Assembly (NCBI RefSeq): GCF_000143415.4 | Contig: NW_003314297.1 | Location: 705,612-769,611, forward strand | Direction: 5' to 3' | Length of the DNA: 64,000 nt | Source: Selaginella moellendorffii | Taxonomy: Eukaryota; Streptophyta; Lycopodiopsida; Selaginellales; Selaginellaceae | Shown here: piece by piece, positions 1 through 12,099 of the stretch | Layout: every line of letters starts with the position of its first letter | Numbering within the stretch: the stretch's first letter is position 1 | The notes under the pieces: generated by a model | What the model was told of the DNA's origin: nothing | The model's database searches: none | Seen by the model: the letters and a program-made list of their open reading frames with translations, nothing else | Made by a program: the position numbers and the translations under genes

Positions 1-825
1 GCCTCGGATTAGGGACTCTCACCACCGCGCTCGATCTGTCCATGGCTCGATTTGCTGGATTTGCCACTGGCTGGCGCGGGATGACGATGTCCTCGCCCTC
101 GCCCGTGTGGAAGGAGCTGAGGGAGCTCCTGGCGGACTGGATTTCGGGGCTGGAGAAGCGCAGCATGGGGCTGGGATGGAGCGGATCGAGCGTGTCGCCT
201 CCGTGGTTCGTGCCGTCGGGAGATTCTCGCAAGCTCATCCGGCACACCGGGCACGTCGCGTTTTGGCGCAGCCAGTGATCGATACACTCGACGTGGAAGC
301 TGTGCGTGCACCAGGGAAGAACTCGCAGCGCATTGCCTGTATGAAATTCTTCCAGGCAGATGGGACACCTTTGATGTGAAGGTTTTTTGTTTGGTTTGAT
401 CGATCCAGAGAAGAATCACGAGCAGTATCATGGATGAGTGGAAGAATCGAGAAATTAATCTTACTTCTTGGGCGGTCCTGTTTGCTGTGCTTGCTGCAGA
501 GATTGGTGGATGATGATCGGAAGCGATGCGATGACGCATGGTTCCAATCCATTCAATGTCCTGACCTACAAATTCGTGGATCTCTTGTTCATCATCTTAG
601 AAAGAAGTAAGAACTGTAAGCTCTCAATCTTACTGATGTGTTCTCGCTATCAGTTTCATGGGACGGGGGGGAGGATCGCAAGCAGCAGACGAGCTTGATG
701 ACGAAATAGAGGACAAGGACGGCGGCGCCAAAGAATCCGACCAGCGTGAAGGCGCCCCCAATTGAAGCTCCCAACCACATCGAGATGGCACTGGGGAGCC
801 AGGGCAGCACATACAAGCAGTGCAT
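1..825 (-). CDS. Membrane-anchored RING-H2 E3 ubiquitin ligase (ATL/SIS3-like), 3' part lies outside the window
   Basis: Three exons read on the minus strand: 825-634, 493-465 and 368 to the window edge, with GT-AG introns in compatible phases. The start is the ATG at 825-823. Exon 1 holds a hydrophobic membrane segment (about residues 10-48) ending in CCLRSS. Exon 2 is only 29 nt. Exon 3 opens directly with the RING-H2 domain: CPICLEEF, then LPWCTHSFHVECIDHWL, then CPVCR, so all eight zinc ligands in C3H2C3 order are present. A Ser/Pro-rich tail follows and runs off the window without a stop. Proteins with this layout pass ubiquitin from an E2 to substrates at a membrane. The substrate cannot be inferred. 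The upstream frame stays open a few codons beyond the chosen ATG, so the true start could lie further out. Confidence 0.8.
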
Positions 826-905
826 TGCTTCACGACAAGGCCTGAGCTTTGGAAGATCCCATTCACCATGTTGAAGTGGGAATATTCATGAAATCTATGA
901 GCTCT

Positions 906-2240
906 AAATAATTGCATTTTCTAAAAGAAAAATAATTTATTGCATTAATAGTTGAATTAGTTTTAATCAATAAACTAAGGTTTTAAGTTAATTGAATATA
1001 CATATTTCTTCTGTATTCCATGTATTCACCAGTTTTTATTATTCTAAAAAGTGCTTGGATTTATGCTTTTGGTTTAAATCTATCTTTTACAACATTTATT
1101 TTTGTAAGTTTTCTATTTCTTTTCTTTTGAATTTTTTATTTTCATTCGTCCTCCTTTGTAACAACCTCCTCCTATAACTTTGGAGTAGCAATTAATATAA
1201 TTACTCAATGGTGATGGTGATGTTTATAGTGTGTGGTGTAAATCCTTCTACTTTTATTACCAATCCTTAATATGTACTATTAATCAAATGGTATCATCAT
1301 TTATTAGGGATGATATGTACCATTAATTTAATCATTTTACTGTGATTGCCATTTATCATTATTAAAATGATGTTTGGTGTTTGCAAGAGTTTTCCATATA
1401 TATTTAAACGATGGCATTATAGTGCTACAATATTTTGAGCACAACTACTTATACAGATTGGAGCCTTCTCCCAATATTTTCAAATGTATGCTTAGACATA
1501 TTGACAATTGTGATGATGCCTTTCAATAATTACATCATGTTTGCTAGGGGCTTTATGTCAATTATGCAATTTAGTGTTTGTTTTTGAAGCTTTTAATTTT
1601 CATGTAGCTTGTATCAAATATGTCAAAGCGAATCAAGTTGAAAATATTGTAGCTAACATTTCATCAAAATCTTAATAGAACTTATACACTTGTTTTAGCC
1701 ATTATATTGATGCTCTTTAATTGGCATGATGTTAGGAGACATCACTTCTCCCACTTATAACTGTATATGCTTGAACTCCACTTCCCATGGAAGATGCTTT
1801 TGTTCTAATAGAAATTAACACTACTATTGATTGTGTTCAAAAATAAAAGCAAAGACATGTGTGTCTTTGATATATACTATTAAACATATGATGAGGTTGG
1901 CTATATGTATTGGTGTTGTTTGCATTTCCCGAATTGACATTCTCTATTTTCTAGATGGCCTTAGCGTCAACAACATTATAATCATAATATTGTGGTGAAA
2001 GGTTTGAACACGAAGATTCTTCAGGGAAATAAGGAGTTATATAAGTAGTAGAGGTTTTTTATATAAATAAATCAATGACCCCTCCATCCTTATTTTGGGA
2101 GTACCATCAACATTTGGCATTGATTCATCTAGTATTCACTTTCTAAGTTTTTTTTTCATAACAAAAGGTTTTGTATTATCCTTTTTATATTGGTCAATAT
2201 AGGTGTGACTTTATCTTCTAATACTCATTATGTTTTCTCA
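906..2240. other. AT-rich intergenic DNA, no gene seen
   Basis: AT-rich DNA with many homopolymer runs and no ORF with recognisable content on either strand. It separates the RING gene from the retroelement cluster. Confidence 0.6.
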
Positions 2241-2333
2241 CAGTCCCTAAGTCAGGAATAAGATTTATGGAGGTGGTGAGTGAGACTCTTCCAAGTGGTC
2301 AAAGGTCTATTGTTTAAAATTATATCATGCAGC
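2241..2333 (+). repeat. LTR-end fragment, inverted against element D
   Basis: This stretch matches, in plus orientation, the part of the family LTR around GAGTGAGACTCTTCCAAG. The start of element D (about 2375-2450) carries the same text in reverse complement. The two form a foldback, and this may have erased the left target-site duplication of D. Confidence 0.5.
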
Positions 2334-3614
2334 TATAAGCGACTAAATTTTCTATTCTACTTTAATTACTTAACTACACTTCCGACCACTTGGAGAAGTC
2401 TCACTTACAACCTCCATAAATTCTATTCTAGACTTGAGGACTTTCTAACCCCATAAATGGCATTTATGCCACTTAGCTTTTGCACTTTGTCCAAATGCTC
2501 TATATGTCCGATTTTATGACTAACATTCAAAAGTACCCCTAACATATCAACCCATTACGCTAAGGTTATGCCCATTCCCTTTTATCACATTGATGATCCA
2601 ACACCACTTGCATCACAATTGTAAGGGACTAAATTTTCTATTTTACTTTAGTCATTTAATCACATCTCCGACCACTTGGAAGAGTCTCACTCATAACCTC
2701 CCTAAGTCCTATTTTGGATTTATGCTTGCTAGCCCCGAAAATGGCATCCCCACCACTCAACCTTTGCACTTGGTCCAAGTGCTTCACGTGTCTGATCCCA
2801 TGACCGACGCCCCAAGGTACCATCGACATATTAGCCCGTTACACTAAGGCCATGCCCCTTCACCTTGGTCACACCGGTGGTCTAACACCATCTGCATCAT
2901 AGTCTTATCTCTTAAGGACTGGGCCATCCATCCATGAGTGATCATCCCAAATCCACTTCTTAGCATCCTTAGGATGCCCACAGACATGGGGATTAGCCTT
3001 CCCCAATACCCCTTTTCCAATCCCCACCAAGTCTCTTTCTGTCCATGGCCGTGTTCGCCAACACTGCCACTAGATCAAGGCCCACAAGCCCGACCACTAA
3101 GTCCTACGGTCCTCTGGGACTTCTTCCTCACACGACCATGTCCTTGGTCTCCACACTAGAGGATGGCCCCTTTTCCTTTTCACAGTCTGGGACTATAGGG
3201 CAACATTTTGGAACACCGTGGCCTTACGCAAGCCTTATGGGTATTCTCCCCGCCTTCCGCCTTTGGGTGCTCTAGCCATGGGCTTAGAGTGAGGTTCTGT
3301 TGAGCCATGCTAGGTATCCAAGTAGGTAGTGCCACCCACACTTGGATTGGGAACATCGACCATTCGATCTCTCAGGGGAACTAGAGTCGGCTCTTGAACA
3401 CTTCACCAAGCTACCCTACTTATTGGTCCGTATTCACTCTAGTCTTGGACTTCCCAGTGGGCAGCTCATCACCTAACACTGGGTACAACCTTACTGGGCA
3501 AAACTAGCCTTTCCTGGCCAAATTGGCTCCACTGCAGTCCTCCCCCTACTATACTTTTGGAGCTCACCAAACCCCCCAGGGTCTGAGAGACAAATGCTTT
3601 GGGCTTTCACCCTC

Positions 3615-3715
3615 TCAGACTCAGACTCGGACTCGGACTCGGACTCGGACTCGGACTCGGACTCGGGCTCGGGCTCGGGCTTGGTCTTGGGCTCGAGCTC
3701 GGGCTCGGGCTTGGT
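3615..3715. repeat. Hexamer tract (CTCGGA)n of element C, left part
   Basis: Near-perfect tandem CTCGGA units grade into GGCTCG/CTTGGG variants. The tract continues at 18142-18250 across the element A insertion. It is the purine/pyrimidine-skewed minisatellite found inside every LTR of this family. Confidence 0.85.
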
Positions 3716-4253
3716 TGTAAGACACAAATCCCTAAGCCCCAAAATGGAGCCGAAAGGGTGCCACGTGGTAGTGGCCGAAGCAAAAGCCAAACGAGTGTAA
3801 CATGACCTTTCTTGTAAGACTTTCCTAGCAATGATTTCGTTTATAAAATAGCCCCCTAATGGGCTTGAGTGAGCTTCCTTTGGACTAAAAGGCTCTGACT
3901 TGAAAGGTTGAGAGCGGGAGTGGAACTCCCAATAGAGTGCTCAAGAAACGAGCATGAAGCGAGCAATAAGCGAGGCTCCAAAAAGGGACCCAAAAGGACC
4001 AACACATGACATGTGGAAGTGTCCGAGATGGAGTCCGAGATGGACCCGAGTTGGAGTCCGAGGTGGAGTCCGAGATGGAGTCCGAGATGGACCGAGACGG
4101 AGTCCGAGATGGAGTCCGAGATGAACCGAGACGGAGTCCAAGATGGAGTCCGAGATGGACCTGAGATGGAATCCGAGATGGAGTCCGAGAAGGACCCGAG
4201 ATGGAGTCCGAGGTCGAGACCAAGACCGGGACTGAGACCGGGACCGAGACCAG

Positions 4254-4288
<35 letters not shown>

Positions 4289-5358
4289 GGACCGAGGCCG
4301 AGGCCGAGACTGAGCCCGAGTTCGAGTTCGAGTCCAAGTCCGAGTCCGAGTCCGAGTTCGAGTTCGAGTCTGAGAGGGTGAAAGCCCAAAGCGTTCGTCT
4401 TCCAGACCTTGGGGGGTTTGGTGAGCTCCAAAAGTAGGACTGCATTGGAGCCAATTTGGCCAGGAAAGGCCAATTTGGCCCAGGAAGGCCAGACCCAGTG
4501 TTGGGTGATGAACTGACCACTGGGAAGTCCAAGACTAGAGTGAATACGGATTGACAAGTGGGGTAGCTTAGTGAAGTGTTCAAGAGTCGACTCTAGTTCC
4601 CCCAGGAGATCGACTAGCCGATGCTCCCAGTCCAAGTGTGGGTGGCACTACCTACTTGGATACCTGGTGTGGCTCAACGGAACCTCGCTCTAAGCCCATG
4701 GCTAGAGCACCTAAACGCGGAGGTGGGGAGAGTACCCACGGGGCTCGCGTAGGGCCACGGTGTTCCGAAATGTTATCCCGAAGTCCCAAATGGGGGAAAG
4801 GAGGAGGAGCAGTCCTCTAGTGTAGTGACTACGGATACAGTCACATGGTGAGGAAGTCCTAGAGGACAATGGGATTGAGTGGCCGGGCCTGCGGGCCTTG
4901 ATCTAGTGGGAATGTTGGTGAACATGGCCATGCGCGGGAAAGGGACTTGGCAGGAATTGATAAAGGGATGTTGGGGAAGGCTATTCCCCATGTCTGTGGG
5001 CATCTTAAGGATGCTAAGGAGTGGATCTGGGATGACCACTCGTGGATAGACAACCCAGTTTTGGAGAGACGGGATTGTGATGCAAGTGGTATTGGACCAC
5101 CAGTGCAGCAAAGGTGAATGGGCATGGCCTTAGCGTAACGGGCCAATATGTCAGTGGTACCTTTGGGTGTCGGTCTTGGGACTGGACACGTGGAGCACTT
5201 GGACCAAGTGCAAGGGAGGAGTGGCATGGATGCCATTCTCGGGACTAGCAAGTCCCAAGTCCTGAATTGGACTTAAGGAGGCTGTGAATGAGACTCCTCC
5301 AAGGGGTCAGAGGTGTGGTTAAGTGACGAAAGTAGAATGGAAAATTTAGTCGCTTACA
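3716..5358 (+). repeat. 5' LTR of element A
   Basis: About 1643 bp, from TGTAAGACACAAATCCC to TAGTCGCTTACA. It holds a G-box core CCACGTGG at about 3761, a hexamer/12-mer tract at about 4014-4380, and the downstream unique part shared with all other copies. Compared with the 3' LTR it has a private insertion of about 75 bp at roughly 3803-3877 that contains TATAAAATA. Confidence 0.9.
4014..4380. repeat. LTR minisatellite: GAGTCCGAGATG 12-mers and GACCGA hexamers
   Basis: Purine-rich tandem repeats. Degenerate 12-mers (GGAGTCCGAGAT) give way to GACCGA and then GAGTCC hexamers. Because the unit length is a multiple of three and the units contain no stop codon, several frames on both strands stay open. 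The resulting long low-complexity ORFs are not taken as genes. Confidence 0.9.
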
Positions 5359-6526
5359 ATTTGGTATCAGAGCTGTTCCTTAGTCCGACTTTTATTGGTG
5401 ATGGAGTATATCACCACTAGTGTTGGCATCGGAAGGTCCTAGGAGTGGGCTTGTCCTTGAGGAGTAGCAAGTCGGGAAGACATGGCTCTCCACTACAGTT
5501 CACGTGTGAACTTATAGGCAAGGTGGTGGATAGAAAAGAGCTAATGATGGAACGACTTTGGGATCTTGGGAATAGTGCAAGGTTTTCCTCATTGAGTTGA
5601 GGATGTGATCCAGATGAGCATTTGACTCAGCAAACTGGCTAATGTAGTTGTGGTAAACAACTATAGTTGGGATCACAAGGAAAATAGAGACTCCAAAACG
5701 ATAAAGGAGTCACAAGATTACCCTCATGAAGTTGAAACTGGTGCTCATGAATTTGAGACCAGAAGTAATGACCGCAGGAGGTCAAATACAAAAAAGGATA
5801 CAAGTCCTTGAAATGGTAGCCGGAGCTACCTCTAATAAATGCTGGAACAACCCAAGGAGTTGGGGGTGTATTTAGAGGATGAGTTGGTATTCTCATCACA
5901 TAGACAAGTGGTCCTAAGGGGCAAAAGGTTGCCCCTAGAGAACAAATCAAGTGTTGGAGTAACATTTGCAAAAGATGGTCCTTGTGAGTAGAACATGAAT
6001 ACAAGGAGTTGTATTCCAATGAGTTAACACCTCAAAAGTAGGACCTCATAGGTCGTCGGATTAACAAAGTCCAAAAGGTTGAATGACTCCAATAGAGTCA
6101 AGGAATAATCCTAAGGGCTTGAGGAAAGCATTTGGACTGAGGTGTATGGTGCCCCACGAAGGATGGGGAGGATCTTGAGATCCAAGCATGAGAGTAGTAT
6201 GTATCTCATTGATGGCAGTAGATGCTATGCTAAAGTCGTGGGAAAGAGTTTCCCGGAAGAAAACAACTTTGACACAAAGTTGTGCATAAACTCTATGGTG
6301 CAGTGCTAATGGATAATTGGCTTAAGAGACAACCATATTGGTCTTGGCAAAAAGACCTAAACACAAGTAAAAAGTGTCATAAAGGTAGGCTCGTGGAGCC
6401 GATGGTGTGGAGACACCAAAGGTGCCAAGGCGTGCTGCCTTGAGGTCAAGTTGGTGGGTTCATGAGAACCCCTTCCAAAGGAATCCCAATGGAAACGGGA
6501 ATAGCATAGCCTAAGGTGGAAGGCAT
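5359..6526 (+). other. Internal domain of element A, 5' segment
   Basis: Begins AT and then the primer-binding site. It is co-linear with the reverse complement of about 10932-12099 in element B and ends at the 5-bp target GGCAT (6522-6526) where B inserted. It is non-coding as far as I can read. Confidence 0.85.
5362..5373 (+). other. tRNA-Met primer-binding site of element A
   Basis: TGGTATCAGAGC lies 3 nt after the CA end of the 5' LTR. This is the usual plant retroelement PBS complementary to the 3' end of initiator tRNA-Met. It fixes the strand and the LTR boundary. Confidence 0.9.
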
Positions 6527-8060
6527 TATAAGCGACTAAATTTTCCATTCCACTTTCGTCACTTAACCACACCTCTAACCCCTTGGAAGAGTCTCATTCA
6601 CAACCTCCTTAAGTCCAATTTAGGACTTGGGACTTGCTAGTCTCGAGAATGACATCCATGCCACTCCTCCTTTGCACTTGGTCCAAGTGCTTCATGTGTC
6701 CAATCCCAAGACCGACACCCAAAGGTACCACTGACATATTCGCCTGTTACACTAAGGCCATGCCCATTCACCTTTGCTGCACTGGTGGTTCAATACCACT
6801 TGCATCACAATCTCGTCTCTCCAAGACTGGGCTGTCCATCCACAAGTGGTCATCCTAGATCCACTCCTTAGCATCCTTAGGATGCCCACAGACATGGGGA
6901 ATAGCCTTCCCCAACATCCCTTTGTCAGTTCCTGCCAAGTCCCTTTCCCATCCATGGCCATGTTCACCAACACTGCCACTAGATCAAGGCCCGTAGGCCC
7001 GGCCACTAAGTCCCATTGTCCTCTGGGACTTCCTCACCATGTGACTATATCCGTAGTCATTATACTAGAAGACTACTCCTCCTCCTTTCCCCCATTTGGG
7101 ATTTCGGGACAACATTTCGGAACACCATGGCCCTACGCGAGCCCCGTGGGTACTCTCCCCACCTTTCGCCTTTAGGTGCTCTAGCCATGGGCTTAGAGCG
7201 AGGTTCCGTTGAGCCACACTAGGTATCCAAGTAGGTAATGCCACCCACACTTGGACTAGGAGCATTGGCCAGTCGATCTCCCAGGGGAACTAGAGCCGGC
7301 TTTTGAACACTTCACCAAGTTATCCTGCTTGTCAGTCTGTATTCACTCTAGTCTTGGACTTCCCAGTGGTTAGTTCATCACCCAACACAGGGTCTGGCCT
7401 TCCAGAGCCAAACTGGCCTTTCCTGGCTAAATTGGCTCCACTGCAGTCCTCCCCCTTACTATACTTTTGGAGCTCACCAAACCCCCTAGGGTCTGGGAGA
7501 CGAACGCTTTGGGCTTTCACCCTCTCAGACTCGAACTCAGACTCGGACTCGGACTCGAGCTCGGTCTCGGTCTCGACCTTGGCCTCGGTCTCGGTCTCGG
7601 TCCCGATCTCGGTCTCGGTCCCGGTCTCGGTCTCGGTCCTGGTCTCGGTCTCGGTCCCAGTCTCGGTCTCGACTTTGGACTCCATCTCGGGTCCATCTCA
7701 GACTCCATCTCGAACTCCATCTCGGGTCCATTTCGGGTCCATCTTGGACTCCAGCTCGGACTCCATCTCGGGGTCCTTCTCGGACTCCACTTCAGACTCC
7801 AACTGGGTCCATTTCAGGTCCATTTTAGACACTTCCATATGTCATGTGTTGGTCCTTTTGGGTCCCTTTTTGGAGCCTCACTTATTGTTCGCTTCGTGCT
7901 TATTCCTCGAGCACTTCGTTGGGAGTTGCACTCCCACTCTCGACCTTTTCAAGTCAGAGCTTTTAGTCCAAACGTGTTACGCTCGTTTGGCTTTCGCTTT
8001 GGCCACTACCACGTGGCACCCTTTTGGCTCCACTTTGGGGCCTGGATCTTGTGTCTCACA
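6527..8060 (-). repeat. 3' LTR of element B
   Basis: About 1534 bp. On the plus strand it runs from TATAAGCGACTAAATTTTCC to TTGTGTCTCACA. The outer terminal dinucleotide is TA instead of TG on this strand, a single change from the family end. The hexamer tract is at about 7520-7680 and the 12-mer part at 7680-7830. Confidence 0.9.
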
Positions 8061-11000
8061 ACTCCACCACCCATAGACGAAGTTCAATGTCCTCATCGAA
8101 CGGTAAACCCTCTTATAAAGTAACACCCGCATGTATTACCAGTTCCATCCTTGGCACCTAGCCAATATTTGTCTGTGGTTTGTCACCAAAGGCACACCAT
8201 GCTTTGTCCACCCTCTAAGGAGCATAGTCTCTCCAAGTTAGAGACTTATTCAACCACTTGTGGTGGTTTTTTCCGTTTATTGGTTTAGTCTTCGCTAAAC
8301 CCGTTAGAGGCACCTTCTTTATCTCAATCCCACTACTACTTCTCGAGTAGTCTTAGTTTCCATCGATTGAACATTTGCACTTTGGAACTTTTATTTTTTG
8401 ACTTCTTGAAGTCAATTTCCTAGGTATCTCCAACACCTTGCATTGCACATATTGTGCAACTCCACTTTCCCATCCTAGGAAGTTCTCTACTTGAGGGCAC
8501 CATCATCCTTTCTTTTATTTCATGCCACCTTGGGCACTAAGTTCCAGATATTATATTTTGTGTTAGGGCTATCCATAGCCCTATCATTTGGCTACTTTAC
8601 TACTCTTTCCCTTGGAGCTTCCACTTTTGCCAAATCGGAGCAATTGGGAATCCATCCTTGGAAACACATTGCATTTCCCACAATTCGTTAGCACTCGATA
8701 CCTTAGTGTTCTTAGCCTAACTTTGCCTTTCGGATTCTTTCCCATTATTCCCATAGCTCTTTTTTAGCCTCTAATCCTTTGCTCCTATCCTTGATTGTTG
8801 CACCCAGCAACATCGGATCGCTACCTTCATTCTTGAGGTATTCTTTTGGTTCCATAGCAAACACCTTGCTTGCCAAGTCCGAAGGGTGTTCACCTTTAGT
8901 ACGTCTCTTTAACATTTTCTGCTATGGGCTCTATCTACAACCCAACTTTTGAGATCCTCCCTTGGACTTACTATGCCACAGCATTGATATAGCTCATTTT
9001 CCTTAGATGTTCTTCCCACTTAGTCACCTCAACCAAGCCACACCATTATCAATAGTTCAAATCAACACTTTGAACTAGAAATCATATTCCTTAACCCAAA
9101 CAAAGATCTTGTCCTTTTTTAGCCACAAGATCACCTAGTGATCTCATCTTGACCCTTTAATAGGTCTACCAATAAGAATTAGGTCTTCCAGACCCCTCTA
9201 TGTTGTTGACTATGACCCCAGGGGCATCCCCCACACTTGGCGGTGTGCCCAAGCCAGCCCTTCCGGCCAAGGATCCATAGCAACTGAGACTAGGTGTCCC
9301 CATTTCATTCACCACGTCCTTGGTGCCCTTTGCATCAAAGTGTTCAAGTTAGATATGCCGAGCTTTCACTCTAAGCAATCTAACCGTGCATCACGACTCC
9401 AGGGCATCCCCCGCTTGGCAGTGTGCCCAAGCCAATCTCCTCATTGAGAGTCCATAACCACCGAAATACGAGTGTCCTCATATTCCAAACCATCACCACG
9501 CCCTAGTGATTTGGGACTCGAACCCAAGCACTAGCGGGTCGGGACTCAAACCCAACCTCCATATATGCATCTACGGATGGCATCACCCAAGATGCCTGGC
9601 GTGACTCTCCACGCCGGTGCACCAACTTATACTTAAAACGCGTTATAGATCACAGCTTAGGAACCTAGTTCCTCCACACTGCCAAGTTCTCTCACTTGAC
9701 ACGTCTATGATCATGCATGGACTCCTCCATGCTTGGCCCAATGGCCCACCCCTTTTAAAGTTATCACCTTCAACTAGGGTATTTGTTCCCCTGACTTGCC
9801 AATCTCGCTTGGTAAGTCCTCTGACCACTGTAACATGGTTCTTGCATAAGCGTGAAAGTCCTTGACCATCGACTTTCGTTCAAAGCCCTCTCTTTGAACA
9901 CTCGGGAACTACTTCCCTAACCTTGATAGCCTTGCCCCATGGCAAGCTCCAAGACCACGCTTCTGCTGTGCCACTCTGGTTTCGCGCGTTCCATGAACCA
10001 TTTACACTTGGCCTTTCTAGGTACTAAGCTACCTAGAATCGTCTTTGGGAACCTTGAAGGAACTCTGTCCCTTAGCTTGCTAAGGCCTCCCTTTTTGCAA
10101 GCTTTCCAGTTGCCATATAATCTAATATAGACAATTCCATATTTTAGACTCTCCATGGCATCACGGTTTGCCAGCAACAACATGCTTAAGCACCCACTTG
10201 ATTCTCCACTCCCAACTTGCATAACCACCCTTGGTCATGCCTATCAATTCCTATGGTTCGATTCTATCTTTATACTACTTGCCTTTTGGCCTCATACATT
10301 TCCTTCGGTTATTCTCCTCCAGACTAGGAAGATAGCTTTGCACTTTCTACCATGCCTTCGCAAGTATTCATAGGGATGAACCTACCCGACAGCCTAAGGA
10401 GTGGTTCCTCAATCCGGGTTTGCTCACATTCTAATCCCACACACTGGGATCACCATTGTTACTTATGGGCCTTTATATGCCCATCACTAATCTTGCCAAA
10501 ATCCCTCTTTGGCTTTGTCCAATTTAGGTAGACGGACTTCTCCTGTCTCCACAACTTTGGACATTTGGATAACACCTTCTATCCTTCATTTGCTAGGGAC
10601 TTTATCCCTTTTGCATTATCCATTGCCCTCATAACACCAAATACCCCCTTCTGGTGTTTTAGAGTGTTTGGGTGTCCCAATGATGGCCTCTCTGACAATG
10701 AGTATTCACTTTTCAACATTGACTTACTATGTCGCAACATAAGCAATTTATCCTTTATAAGGGTATATCAAACTTCCTTATCCCAATAAAAAATCTTAGG
10801 TAATTGCCTTCTACCAGTTTATGAATTATTTTACACCTTTTGCTTAGTTGCCTTATAGTTGTCAAGTCCTACAACTCATTGCTGGTGCTTCCACACTTCC
10901 ATCATTATCTGGGTCACCACACTCTAGCCGCATGCCTTCCAACTTAGGCTATGCTATTCCCATTTCCATTGGGATTCCTTTGGAAGGGGTTCTCATGAAC

Positions 11001-12099
11001 CCACCAACTTGACCTCAAGGCAGCATGCCTTGGCACATTCGGTGTCTCCACACCATCGGCTCCACGAGCTTACCTTTATGACACTTCTTACTTGTGTCCA
11101 GGTATTTTTGCCAAAACCAATATGGTTGTCTGTTATGCCAATTATCCATTAGCACTGCACCATAGAGTTCATGCACAACTTTGTGTCAAAGTTGTTTTCT
11201 TCCAGGAAACTCTTTCCCACAACTTTAGCATGGCACCTTCCGCCATCAATGAGATATATACTGCTCTCATGCTTGGATCTCAAGATCCTCCCCATCCTTC
11301 GTGGGGCACCATACACCTCAGTCCAAATGCTTTCCTCAAGCCCTTAAGATTATTCCTTGACTCTATTAAAGTCATTCAACCTTTTGGACTTTGTTAATCC
11401 AACGACCTATAAGGTCTTACTTTTGAGGTGCTAGCTCACTGGAATACAACTCCTTGTATTCATGTCCTACTCACAAGGACCATCTTTTGCAAATGTTACT
11501 CTGACACTTGATTCATTCTCTTGGGGGAACCTTTTGCCCCTTAGGACCACTTGTCCATATGATGAGAATACCAACTCATCCTCTGAGTACAACCCCAACT
11601 CCTTGGGTTGTTCCAGCATTTATTAGAGGTAGCTCCGGCTACCATTTCAAGGACTTGTATCCTTTTTTGTATTTGACCTCCTGCGGTCATTACTTCTGGT
11701 CTCAAATTCATGAGCACCAGTTTCAACTTCATGAGGGTAATCTTGTGACTCCTTTATCGTTTTGGAGTCTCTATCTTCCTTGTGATCCCAACTATAGTTG
11801 TTTACCACAACTACATTAGCCAGTTTGTTAAGTCAAATGCTCATCTGGATCACATCCTCAACTCAATGAGGAAAACCTTGCACTGTTTCCAAGATCCCAA
11901 AGTCGTTCTATTCTTGGCCCTTTTCTATCCACCACCTCACCTATAAGTTCACACATGAACTATAATAGAGAGCCATGTCTTCTTGACCTGCTACTCCTCA
12001 AGGATAGGCCCACTCCTTAGACCTTCCGATGCAAACACCAATGGTGATATATTTGAGCACCAATAAAAGTCGGACTAAGGAATAGCTCCGATACCAAAT
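8061..12099 (-). other. Internal domain of element B, with polypurine tract
   Basis: About 4.04 kb between the LTRs. The PPT is the reverse complement of 8061-8074 (ATGGGTGGTGGAGT) and is identical to that of element A. No long ORF and no retroviral-type motif is seen in any frame. A structured stretch (about 9230-9620) carries two copies of CTTGGCRGTGTGCCC and tRNA B-box-like text (GGGACTCGAACCC). Its conservation with element A points to RNA or packaging functions rather than protein. Confidence 0.8.
12085..12096 (-). other. tRNA-Met primer-binding site of element B
   Basis: On the minus strand TGGTATCGGAGC, one base off the TGGTATCAGAGC of element A, 3 nt inside the 5' LTR. Confidence 0.8.

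Noticed and set aside
992-1177. 61-codon Phe/Ser-rich ORF
   Set aside because: AT-rich chance ORF with no motif.
5362-5373. tRNA gene at TGGTATCAGAGC
   Set aside because: It is the retroelement primer-binding site, only the complement of a tRNA 3' end.
7303-8123. Long ORFs (up to about 257 codons) in several frames across the LTRs, also at 3856-4635, 13052-13722, 16625-17393 and 18091-18952
   Set aside because: They come from the stop-free hexamer/12-mer tract, occur in several overlapping frames on both strands, and are low-complexity; not genes.
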